Shown here one piece after another: positions 7,011 through 13,294 of a stretch of 13,294 nt of DNA. Location of the stretch: positions 1 to 13,294 of the forward strand of contig WFTN01000072.1 in the NCBI GenBank assembly GCA_015485455.1. Direction: 5' to 3'. Origin of the DNA: Planctomycetota bacterium. Its GTDB lineage: Bacteria > Planctomycetota > GCA-002687715 > DRQF01. Made by a program: the position numbers and the translations under genes. How positions within the stretch are numbered: the first letter of the stretch is position 1; each line of letters begins with the position of its first letter. The notes under the pieces are model-generated. The model was not told where the DNA came from. It did not search any database and saw only the letters and a list, made by a program, of their open reading frames with translations.

Positions 7011-8273
7011 ATGATGAAGATTCTGCTGGCCGAGGACTCGGGCGTCCAAGCGAAAGTCATTGCCAACCAATTGCACCGCCAACTCAACGCTTGGATTGTC
7101 ATCTGCTATGACTATGAGGACGTACAATGCGCCATCAAAGAGTGCAATAGCGAGTTCACCATCGCCCTCGTCAACATCGTAATGCCAGGGGCTGAAAACG
7201 GAGAAGCCATCTCTATGTGCCTGAATGCTGGCATCCCCACCGTTGTCATTACGTCTTCCTTCAATTCAGCAAGACGCAAGGAAATCTTGGCTTGGAAGGT
7301 TCTGGACTACGTCGTGAAGGACGGGCCTGCAAGCATCGATTTCCTCGTCGAGTTGGTGAATCGAATGGTGAATAACCACGCAGTCAAAGTGCTTGTCGCA
7401 GAAGACTCTTCAGTAACACGGACTATGATTGCCAACATGTTAAGGGAATTTCAATTACAAGTCTTCGAGGCAAGAGACGGCGCTGAAGCTCTGCAATTTT
7501 TGAAAGAGAATCCGGACATTAGCCTGTTGGTAACAGACTACGAGATGCCCAACATGAACGGCGCACAGCTGATCCGTGCAGCTCGAACATTTGCGAATAA
7601 AGACACTTTGTCGATCATTGGCCTGTCGGCAAGCAACGACGAGACGCTGTCAGCGCGCTTGCTCAAAGCGGGCGCCAACGATTTCATTCACAAGCCTTTC
7701 TATCGCGAAGAATTCTATTGCCGTGTGTCCCAAAACATCACGCTCGTTGAACACATGACCGCACTTACAAACGCGGCTACCAGAGATTACCTCACAGGAC
7801 TCTACAACCGGCGCCATTTCTTTGACATTGCCGATGAGTTGTTCGCCCGACGTGACAAGGGGGAGATTTCAATTGCGGTTGGCATGCTTGATATCGATCA
7901 TTTCAAAGCCGTCAACGACACGTATGGCCACGACGCTGGTGACCAGGCCCTGAAGATGGTTGCCGACGTCCTTGACGACCAACTGGGGGAATCAGATGCT
8001 CTGGCCCGTGTCGGTGGCGAGGAATTCTGTGTCGTGGTAGTGGATGCCGACTCCGAATCTGTCGAAGACGTTTTCGAAGGATTTCGTCAACGGGTTGAAG
8101 CGATTCGTTTCGATTTCGAAGGCCAAAATATCCCATTGCGATTGAGTATCGGGGTCTCAGACGCCCCAGACCTTGATATTCATGGTCTTCTCATGGAAGC
8201 TGACAAAATGCTCTACCATGCCAAGGAAAATGGGCGCAACCAGGTTCAGGTTGCCAACTACCTCCCCGTCTAA
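7011..8273 (+). CDS. PleD-like REC-REC-GGDEF diguanylate cyclase
   Basis: Cytoplasmic response regulator, 420 residues, that should make cyclic di-GMP from two GTP when activated. REC1 (about 2-122) keeps the acidic pair E8/D9 and K103, but the phosphoacceptor position in LVNIVMPG is Asn55 rather than Asp. REC2 (about 125-250) is complete: E131/D132, phosphoacceptor D176 in VTDYEMPNMNG, T/S position S206, K228 in HKPF. The GGDEF domain (about 257-416) opens with DYLTGLYNRRHF, has the metal/substrate segment DIDHFKAVND (294-303), and the active site GGEEF (335-339). The inhibitory RxxD position aligns with GESD (326-329), so its Arg is missing. The start is ATG 7011 (or 7014); the frame opens at TTG 6927, but the added residues are unlike a REC domain. 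The architecture is that of PleD. No cognate kinase is nearby. Confidence 0.93.
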   Translation: MMKILLAEDSGVQAKVIANQLHRQLNAWIVICYDYEDVQCAIKECNSEFTIALVNIVMPGAENGEAISMCLNAGIPTVVITSSFNSARRKEILAWKVLDYVVKDGPASIDFLVELVNRMVNNHAVKVLVAEDSSVTRTMIANMLREFQLQVFEARDGAEALQFLKENPDISLLVTDYEMPNMNGAQLIRAARTFANKDTLSIIGLSASNDETLSARLLKAGANDFIHKPFYREEFYCRVSQNITLVEHMTALTNAATRDYLTGLYNRRHFFDIADELFARRDKGEISIAVGMLDIDHFKAVNDTYGHDAGDQALKMVADVLDDQLGESDALARVGGEEFCVVVVDADSESVEDVFEGFRQRVEAIRFDFEGQNIPLRLSIGVSDAPDLDIHGLLMEADKMLYHAKENGRNQVQVANYLPV

Positions 8274-8304
8274 TCAGAAAATTAGAGACCACACTGGCGA
8301 ATCT

Positions 8305-8331
8305 GACTGAAGACTGTACTCACATTCAGTC
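8305..8331. terminator. Hairpin between convergent cyclase and ABC-F genes
   Basis: A perfect 7 bp inverted repeat, GACTGAA (8305-8311) and TTCAGTC (8325-8331), has a 13 nt loop. It sits in the 52 bp gap between convergent genes and covers the ABC-F stop codon. No T-run follows on either strand, so intrinsic termination would be weak. The location supports a shared, bidirectional transcription-end role. Confidence 0.3.
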
Positions 8332-10122
8332 GTTGGCGATTGCCTCAAGCTCCGCCCACCTTTCCATCAGCAAGTCAATCTCATTTGTGGTCTTTTCGAG
8401 ATCCTCGTTCGCCGCACGGATCGTTTCTTTGGGTTGGCGATAGAAATCAGCCGATGCCATCAATTGCATCAAGCCATCCTTTTCGCTCTCCAGTTTATCA
8501 ATCCGATCCGGTAGTTGTTCCAGCTCGTTTTTCTCTTTGAAGGACAATCGACGAGCCTTCTCACTCTTGGGCTTGCCTTTCTTCGATTTTTCCACCTGAG
8601 GTGCAGTGGATTTCTTTGTCTGTTCATCTTTGATTTGCCGCTGCCAATCGTCATAGCCCCCGTCAAATTCTTTCCAGCGCCCTTCGGACTGGTAAACCAA
8701 AGTTGAGGTCACGACGTTGTTCAAGAATGCGCGATCATGGCTAACCAACAGAATCGTTCCCTGAAAATTGAAAAGAATGTCTTCGAGAATCTCCAAAGTT
8801 TCCACATCGAGATCATTCGTAGGCTCATCGAGAATGAGGAGGTTGCAAGGTTTCGCCAGAATTCGCGCCAGTTGTAAACGATTCCTTTCGCCGCCAGACA
8901 GTTTTGTAATTCCACCTCGAACCTGTTCGGGAGTAAAAAGGAAATCACCTAGGTAGCCAATCACATGACGGGGCTCCCCATTAACGATAATCTTGTCCGA
9001 GCCCTCGCCGACATTCTCCATAACTGTCAACGCGGGGTCCAGTTCACCATGGAGTTGATCAAAATGAGCGACATCCAATTTTGTACCATGGCGAATCTCA
9101 CCGGAATCTGCTTTGAGTTCCCCCAAGAGGATCTTAATCAGTGTTGTCTTGCCACAGCCATTAGGGCCGATAATCCCGACCCTGTCGCCACGCATCAAAG
9201 TGATTCCGAAATCACGAATAATTGTCTTCTCACCGTAGGCGTGGGAAATATTCGAAGCCTTCAAAACAAGGCGCCCACTATTGCCGCTGACCTGAACTTT
9301 GGCCTTCACTTTGTCCGTACGATCCCTGCGATCTCGTTTGTCTTGTCGCATCTCTTGCAAGGCGCGTACTCGCCCCATATTTCGGGCTCGTCGCCCTTGT
9401 ACACCGCGCCGGATCCAGCTCTCTTCTTTTGCCAGTTTCTTGTCGAACTGAGCGCGCTCGTTTTCTTCAACCTCAAGCTCGGCGGATTTACGGATCAAAT
9501 AGGTGTCATAGTCACAGTCGTAGCTTCGTAGTTCACCCCGATCCAAGTCAATGATTCGAGTAGAAATTTTGCGCAAAAATTCCCGGTCATGAGTAACGAA
9601 AAGAACACTCCCACTGTAGCGCAGCAACTGCTTTTCCAAACGTTGTATCGCTTCCATGTCGAGATGGTTTGTCGGTTCATCGAGGAGAAGTATGTCAGGG
9701 TTCGAAATGAGAGCACCAGCCAATAGTAACCTTCGTTTCGAACCTGCGGACAGGGATTGAGCACAGTCCGAAGGATTCAGCCGAAGCTCCTTCGCCTGGT
9801 GAGAAATCGCTTCTTTAAGTTCCCAGTCGGCGAGTTCTCGATCTTCCAATGCAGACGATCTTAAGTAAGACTCCACCGACCCTTGGAGGTCAGAAGGGAC
9901 ATCTTGGCCCAAAGAGCGAACACGAATGTCCCGTTGCTTGCTCATCTCCCCAGACTCAGGAACCACATGTCCTTGAATGATCTTCATCAGTGTTGACTTG
10001 CCGCAGCCGTTGCGACCGATGAGCCCAATCCTCTCCCCCAATTCGACTTGAAGATCGACGCCATCCAAGAGGGTGGGCCCACCATAGGAATGGTGAAGGT
10101 TTTTCACATTCAGCAATGCCAT
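8326..10122 (-). CDS. uup: ABC-F ATPase, Uup type
   Basis: Soluble duplicated ABC ATPase of the ABC-F family, 598 residues. These proteins act on ribosomes or nucleic acid rather than as membrane transporters, and no membrane segment is present. ABC1: Walker A GRNGCGKST (36-44), Gln73, signature LSAGS (124-128), Walker B LLLDEP (145-150), His178. ABC2: GPNGCGKTT (319-327), LSGGE (408-412), LLILDEP (428-434), His462. The interdomain linker (about 212-270) contains SWIRRGVQGRRARNMGRVRA, the sequence I associate with Uup. The C-terminal region (about 500-598) is a lysine-rich hinge followed by a coiled coil (ELEQLPDRIDKLESEKDGL and on), like the Uup DNA/ribosome-binding tail. The first signature has Ala in place of the first Gly of LSGG. 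The start ATG at 10122 gives a standard N-terminus. EttA and antibiotic-resistance ABC-F proteins are less likely because of this linker and tail. Confidence 0.9.
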   Translation of the reverse strand: MALLNVKNLHHSYGGPTLLDGVDLQVELGERIGLIGRNGCGKSTLMKIIQGHVVPESGEMSKQRDIRVRSLGQDVPSDLQGSVESYLRSSALEDRELADWELKEAISHQAKELRLNPSDCAQSLSAGSKRRLLLAGALISNPDILLLDEPTNHLDMEAIQRLEKQLLRYSGSVLFVTHDREFLRKISTRIIDLDRGELRSYDCDYDTYLIRKSAELEVEENERAQFDKKLAKEESWIRRGVQGRRARNMGRVRALQEMRQDKRDRRDRTDKVKAKVQVSGNSGRLVLKASNISHAYGEKTIIRDFGITLMRGDRVGIIGPNGCGKTTLIKILLGELKADSGEIRHGTKLDVAHFDQLHGELDPALTVMENVGEGSDKIIVNGEPRHVIGYLGDFLFTPEQVRGGITKLSGGERNRLQLARILAKPCNLLILDEPTNDLDVETLEILEDILFNFQGTILLVSHDRAFLNNVVTSTLVYQSEGRWKEFDGGYDDWQRQIKDEQTKKSTAPQVEKSKKGKPKSEKARRLSFKEKNELEQLPDRIDKLESEKDGLMQLMASADFYRQPKETIRAANEDLEKTTNEIDLLMERWAELEAIAND

Positions 10123-10249
10123 GAAGTTCTATTCTCTCAATGATTCCAATTCGATTTCTATTTTGACAAGTCTCGCAAGTCAGCCCAGCAGCCCTTGCCT
10201 ATATTGTTCATCCATGTGCCGCCGCGGAGCCCTGGATTGTTGGGCGCAA

Positions 10250-10873
10250 TCACATCCGAGCGCAACATTTCTTGTACTTCTTTCCGCTTCCACAGGGACA
10301 AGGGTCGTTTCGTCCAATCTTGCCTGCGGCCCGTTTGTGGGGCGTCGTTTTGGGCGCCATGAGCCGCCCACGACCGTCTTCTTTCATCAAATCAAGAAAT
10401 CTCTCACGAGAGGCGTCTACAGCTACGCGGAATTCCCATTCCATGGCGATGCCCACATCACTGCACAAGAAAAGCAGGAAGTCTAAGACAAGATCCGGAA
10501 GCAGAGCCGCGGCCTTGGGACGATTCCCCAGGCGAGCCGGAAAAGCATCCTCCAAGATGACACGAACTGTCTCTTGATTCACCTCTTTGGGATCAACCGC
10601 CAGATCAGCCGCAAAATTCAAAATCAAAGCGTCAACGTGAAACTGAAAGTCTGAGCCATATTCTTCAGCCCACCGTCCACCAACTTCAGAATCGGAGAAT
10701 CCTGCGAAAAGGACACGATAGCGATCTTGCAGGGCACGTTCGAACATCCAATTTTTCTCCAAGGAATCGTGTAAGCAATTCATAGCAAAAACTGAGGATG
10801 CCAACATCCCATGAACTTCTGGAACATCGCCAAAATCAAAGCCATCAAGAGTATCTGTAGACTCTGTTGCCAT
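10250..10873 (-). CDS. SEC-C zinc-motif protein of unknown function
   Basis: Protein of 207 residues ending in a SEC-C motif, [19 protein letters not shown] (186-204), with the zinc ligands C192, C194 and C203 and C204 in the usual C-x-C-x8-C-C layout. This motif is borrowed from the SecA C-terminus and occurs on many otherwise unrelated proteins, where it may bind SecB or ribosomes. The remaining 180 residues are acidic and probably helical ([31 protein letters not shown]), and I do not recognise a family in them. No signal peptide or membrane segment is clear. The frame is open to an ATG at 10912, but that would overlap the divergent metallopeptidase start, so I prefer ATG 10873. Neither has a good ribosome site. 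It lies 127 bp upstream of the ABC-F gene on the same strand, so co-transcription is possible. Confidence 0.8.
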   Translation of the reverse strand: MATESTDTLDGFDFGDVPEVHGMLASSVFAMNCLHDSLEKNWMFERALQDRYRVLFAGFSDSEVGGRWAEEYGSDFQFHVDALILNFAADLAVDPKEVNQETVRVILEDAFPARLGNRPKAAALLPDLVLDFLLFLCSDVGIAMEWEFRVAVDASRERFLDLMKEDGRGRLMAPKTTPHKRAAGKIGRNDPCPCGSGKKYKKCCARM

Positions 10874-10893
10874 AGGATGCAACAATAGCCCCA

Positions 10894-11940
10894 ATGACGA
10901 CACAACGATCATCGACTAAACGAAATCGGTCATTCCCCTGGGAATCCTGGACCGATGAGCAGCTGCTCAAATTGCCTATGTGCGAGTTAGGTATCGATTC
11001 ATTGCAACCAAGGGTGCAAAAGTGGGTCGACCGAGTCTACCGGGAGCTCGAGCGTAAGCAACTCCACATCCAGCCCCACTATTGGCTCTCCGACGAGTGG
11101 TTTTCTCCCCTGAAAGTCCCGGGGATGGCCATTCCTTTTTATTTGGCACATCCAAGGTTAGAAAAGCTCGAAAAAACACAAATGCTTGAAGTCGAAGGTG
11201 GGACACAGGTGGAATGCCTCCGCATCCTGCGTCATGAGATCGGCCATGTTGTGGATCACGCCTGGAGACTTAAACGTCGCAAGAAACGCCAAGAATTATT
11301 CGGTGTTTCATCAGCGGTGTATCCAGAAACCTATTCACCCAGACCCCACAGCAAGAGCTATGTTCTGCACTTAGATTCCTGGTACGCTCAAAGTCACCCA
11401 GATGAAGACTTTGCTGAGACCTTTGCCGTCTGGCTCACTCCCAACTTCCCATGGCGACGTCGATACCAAGGGTGGATTGCCCTCAAGAAACTCAACTACG
11501 TCGAAGAACTCATGAAGAGTCTGGCAGGGTCGAAACCCCTGGTTGAATTCGAAGGAGAGGTGGACCCACTCAATAGCATCGAGAAGACCTTAGGCGAACA
11601 CTACCAAGAAAAGCGAGAGCGCTACGCCATCGACTACCCACGGTTTTATGATCGCGACTTACGCCGTTTGTTTTCTGGTGACCGAGACGACACCACGCTC
11701 ATGCCCGCAGCCAAGTTTATTCGTCGCAATCGATCCAAAATCGGCTCCAAAGTCGGCCGTTGGACCGGTGTCTATCGCTACGCCATCAAGTTAGTCGTCG
11801 ATGACATGGCAAGCCGTTGCAAAGAGTTGGGACTCAGGTTGGAAGGAGATGAGGTTGACTCAATCCCAGACTTTACGGTTCTGCTCACCGTGCAGACGAT
11901 GAACTTCGTCCAAGAAGGAAGGCACCACTTTTCCTTATGA
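10894..11940 (+). CDS. Putative zinc metallopeptidase (HExxH)
   Basis: Protein of 348 residues with a zincin-type active site: HEIGH at 114-118 (two His ligands and the catalytic Glu115). A likely third ligand is Glu175 in [13 protein letters not shown] (168-180). The pattern resembles families annotated only as putative zinc-binding metallopeptidase. The conserved-looking stretches [18 protein letters not shown] (76-93) and VEGGT (100-104) precede the motif. There is no signal peptide or membrane helix, so it acts in the cytoplasm. The C-terminal 130 residues carry no motif I recognise. The gene starts 20 bp from the divergent SEC-C gene without a ribosome site. An alternative ATG at 10978 would remove residues [17 protein letters not shown], which look like part of the fold, so I keep 10894. 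Its stop overlaps the ATP-grasp start as ATGA. The substrate is unknown. Confidence 0.82.
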   Translation: MTTQRSSTKRNRSFPWESWTDEQLLKLPMCELGIDSLQPRVQKWVDRVYRELERKQLHIQPHYWLSDEWFSPLKVPGMAIPFYLAHPRLEKLEKTQMLEVEGGTQVECLRILRHEIGHVVDHAWRLKRRKKRQELFGVSSAVYPETYSPRPHSKSYVLHLDSWYAQSHPDEDFAETFAVWLTPNFPWRRRYQGWIALKKLNYVEELMKSLAGSKPLVEFEGEVDPLNSIEKTLGEHYQEKRERYAIDYPRFYDRDLRRLFSGDRDDTTLMPAAKFIRRNRSKIGSKVGRWTGVYRYAIKLVVDDMASRCKELGLRLEGDEVDSIPDFTVLLTVQTMNFVQEGRHHFSL

Positions 11941-12962
11941 GAAAACTACGCGTTCTGGCAATCACACACGAAAGTCTGGTGCCACCAGAAAACCCCTGTG
12001 ATGAAGAAATCGAAAGAGCACCATGGAAGATGGACTATGACGTCCTCAAGACCCTCCATGAGCTTGGTCATCGCGTCAAAGTTCTGGGAATGAGCAATGA
12101 GCTCGCTCCCATTCGGGAGGCCATCGAAAAATTCAATCCGCACATCGCCTTTAACCTCTTGGACGAATTTGATGGCGAAATCCTCTTCGACCAAAACGTC
12201 GTGAGCTATCTTGAGTTGATGGGCATCCCTTACACTGGCTGCAACCCAAGGGGCCTCATTCTCGCTCGGGACAAGGCTCTGTCAAAAAAGCTCATGCTCT
12301 ATCACCGCATCGCCGTCCCTGACTTCGCCGTTTTCCGCCGCGGATTGCGGGTCAGGAGGCCAAAGAGACTTCAGTTTCCCGTCATCGTTAAATCCCTGAT
12401 TGAGCAAGCCTCCGCCGGAATATCCCAGGCCAGTATCGTGAGCACAGATGAGGCGCTGGCAGAAAGAGTGGAGTTCATCCACAAGAAAATTGGCACAGAC
12501 GCTATTGCTGAATCATTCATTGAAGGCCGAGAGCTCTATGTGGGCGTCGTTGGCAACAAGCGTCTTCAAGTGTTCCCCGTTTGGGAGTTGCAATTTGGCA
12601 ACATGACCGGAGGAATGTCTCGCATCGCCACCGCGAGAGTCAAATTCGACATCGAATACCAAAAACAAAGAGAGATCAAGAATAGCGAAGCCACCGGTAT
12701 ACCTGAGGAAACCTTGATTCAAATACAGAAAATCTGCAAACGCGTCTATCGTCTGTTAGACCTGAACGGCTACGCAAGAATTGATTTGCGACTCCGTGAA
12801 GACGGCAAGCCCTTTGTCCTGGAAGCAAATCCGAATCCTCAAATCGCCTGGGGTGATGAGTTCGCTGAATCAGCAGAAAAAGCGGGACTCAGTTACCAAG
12901 AACTCATCCAAAAGATGTTGAATTTAGGGCTCAAATGGCAACCCAGGCGAAGCAAGAGTTAG
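11937..12962 (+). CDS. ATP-grasp ligase related to D-Ala-D-Ala ligase
   Basis: ATP-grasp enzyme of 341 residues, predicted to activate a carboxylate as an acyl-phosphate and join it to an amine. The pre-ATP-grasp domain (1-110) includes NLLDEFDGEILFDQN (73-87) and LMGIPYTGCNPRGLILARDK (94-113), as in the D-Ala-D-Ala ligase superfamily. ATP binding: FPVIVKS (147-153, Lys152), the small-residue loop ASAGIS (158-163) and FIEGREL (194-200). Magnesium ligands are D283 (ARIDLRL), E296 and N298 (LEANPNP). The end of the motif is NPNPQ rather than the N-x-x-PG-(F/M)-T of true Ddl enzymes, so the amine substrate probably differs from D-alanine and I do not call it ddl. It is cytoplasmic, with no signal. 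The start overlaps the metallopeptidase stop by 4 bp, which implies coupled production and a shared pathway. Confidence 0.87.
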   Translation: MRKLRVLAITHESLVPPENPCDEEIERAPWKMDYDVLKTLHELGHRVKVLGMSNELAPIREAIEKFNPHIAFNLLDEFDGEILFDQNVVSYLELMGIPYTGCNPRGLILARDKALSKKLMLYHRIAVPDFAVFRRGLRVRRPKRLQFPVIVKSLIEQASAGISQASIVSTDEALAERVEFIHKKIGTDAIAESFIEGRELYVGVVGNKRLQVFPVWELQFGNMTGGMSRIATARVKFDIEYQKQREIKNSEATGIPEETLIQIQKICKRVYRLLDLNGYARIDLRLREDGKPFVLEANPNPQIAWGDEFAESAEKAGLSYQELIQKMLNLGLKWQPRRSKS

Positions 12963-13147
12963 CTCAATTCGGGAATACCCTGCAGAGAGTTCCTCAAGCC
13001 GCCAGTCCGAAGACTGAGTGAATTCAGGACATTGTCCCGACCTGCAATGAATCCCCATCAAACCCCGATGAATTGTCCAAAAAACGTCTCTCCCATGGTC
13101 CGAAATGAGATAAACTCCGCCAGTCCAGAATCGATTCGTCAAAGGAC

Positions 13148-13151
13148 AGGA
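13148..13151 (+). promoter_or_regulatory. Ribosome binding site of right-edge gene
   Basis: AGGA within AGGACAGGA, 6 nt before the ATG at 13158. It supports the start of the truncated exported protein. Confidence 0.5.
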
Positions 13152-13157
13152 AACTCT

Positions 13158-13271
13158 ATGAGACACTTCGCAACTATCGTCCTACTACTCTCAACATTTC
13201 TGGCCACAGCCTTGCCGCTTTTCGGCCAAATCGGAGTGCTCACGACAGCGGCAGAAGCTGCGGCTACTAGG
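13158..13271 (+). CDS. Exported protein, N-terminal fragment cut by contig end
   Basis: An ATG at 13158 with a good ribosome site opens 38 native codons. They begin MRHFATIVLLLSTFLATALP, a textbook Sec signal peptide with a short basic start and a long hydrophobic core. Cleavage is plausible after the Gly or Gln of LFGQ or in the Ala-rich stretch that follows. The frame continues into adapter sequence from 13272, giving the artefact residues LSLIHIS, which must not be annotated as protein. The gene lies 195 bp downstream of the ATP-grasp gene on the same strand. Whether it belongs to that operon cannot be told, and its function is unknown. The gap 12963-13157 shows no gene, only a GGACA-T-TGTCC dyad at 13027-13037. 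Confidence 0.6.
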
Positions 13272-13294
13272 CTGTCTCTTATACACATCTCCGA
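13272..13294 (+). other. Nextera (Tn5 mosaic-end) sequencing adapter remnant
   Basis: Positions 13272-13290 are exactly the 19 bp Tn5 transposase mosaic-end sequence used in Nextera libraries, starting CTGTCTCTTATACAC. The next four bases CCGA match the beginning of the read-2 adapter that follows it. This is untrimmed library sequence at the contig end, not genome or a natural Tn5 insertion. Biological sequence ends at 13271. Confidence 0.96.

Noticed and set aside
2668..13037. Similar TCAGGACA...TGTCC dyads at about 2666-2680 and 13025-13037 as a shared operator
   Set aside because: The spacers differ (3 versus 1 nt), only two copies are seen 10 kb apart, and short dyads of this size are expected by chance.
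13272..13290. Tn5 mosaic end read as a natural transposon terminus
   Set aside because: It is at the very contig end, followed by adapter bases CCGA, with no transposase and no inward element. A library artefact explains it fully.

Overview
The window looks like a 13.3 kb contig from a Gram-negative-type bacterium with many exported proteins. It carries chromosomal housekeeping and accessory genes, with no phage, transposon, CRISPR, rRNA or tRNA signal that I could find. A Planctomycetota-like origin is my best guess, and it is weak. It rests on a secreted HEAT-repeat protein whose C-terminal half carries a W-x-x-A-L-x-x-I-T-G-x-x-F type motif, on many starts without a clear Shine-Dalgarno site, and on mixed ATG/TTG starts. 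No marker gene settles it. The last 23 bases are Nextera (Tn5) sequencing adapter, so biological sequence ends at 13271.

Left part, minus strand (1-2354): an acyl-lipid/acyl-CoA delta-9-type desaturase is followed after 8 bp by a GT4 glycosyltransferase, which most likely starts at TTG and is translationally coupled. A truncated gene for an exported protein runs off the left edge. After a roughly 550 bp divergent leader comes a plus-strand operon, tupA-tupB-tupC (2903-5049), encoding a complete tungstate-type ABC importer: lipoprotein binding protein, permease and ATPase.

Middle (5443-8273): a small stand-alone twin-CBS protein ends at a nested hairpin/T-run terminator. This terminator overlaps the end of the convergent gene for a secreted HEAT-repeat protein with a lysine-rich tail. 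Divergent from that gene is a PleD-like REC-REC-GGDEF protein. Its first receiver has lost the phosphoacceptor Asp, its second is intact, and its cyclase has a GGEEF active site with a degraded inhibitory site.

Right part: an ABC-F ATPase of the Uup type (minus strand) lies downstream of a SEC-C zinc-motif protein (minus strand). Only 20 bp away, in the opposite direction, starts a two-gene operon: a HExxH metallopeptidase-like protein overlapping by ATGA with a D-Ala-D-Ala-ligase-like ATP-grasp enzyme. This ligase/peptidase pair is the most intriguing candidate here for an under-described system, because a peptide-bond-forming enzyme is tightly coupled to a putative hydrolase. A further exported protein begins at 13158 and is cut by the contig end.

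The genes are ordinary in spacing and composition and show no sign of recent transfer. Functional claims rest on motifs read by eye; no searches were run.
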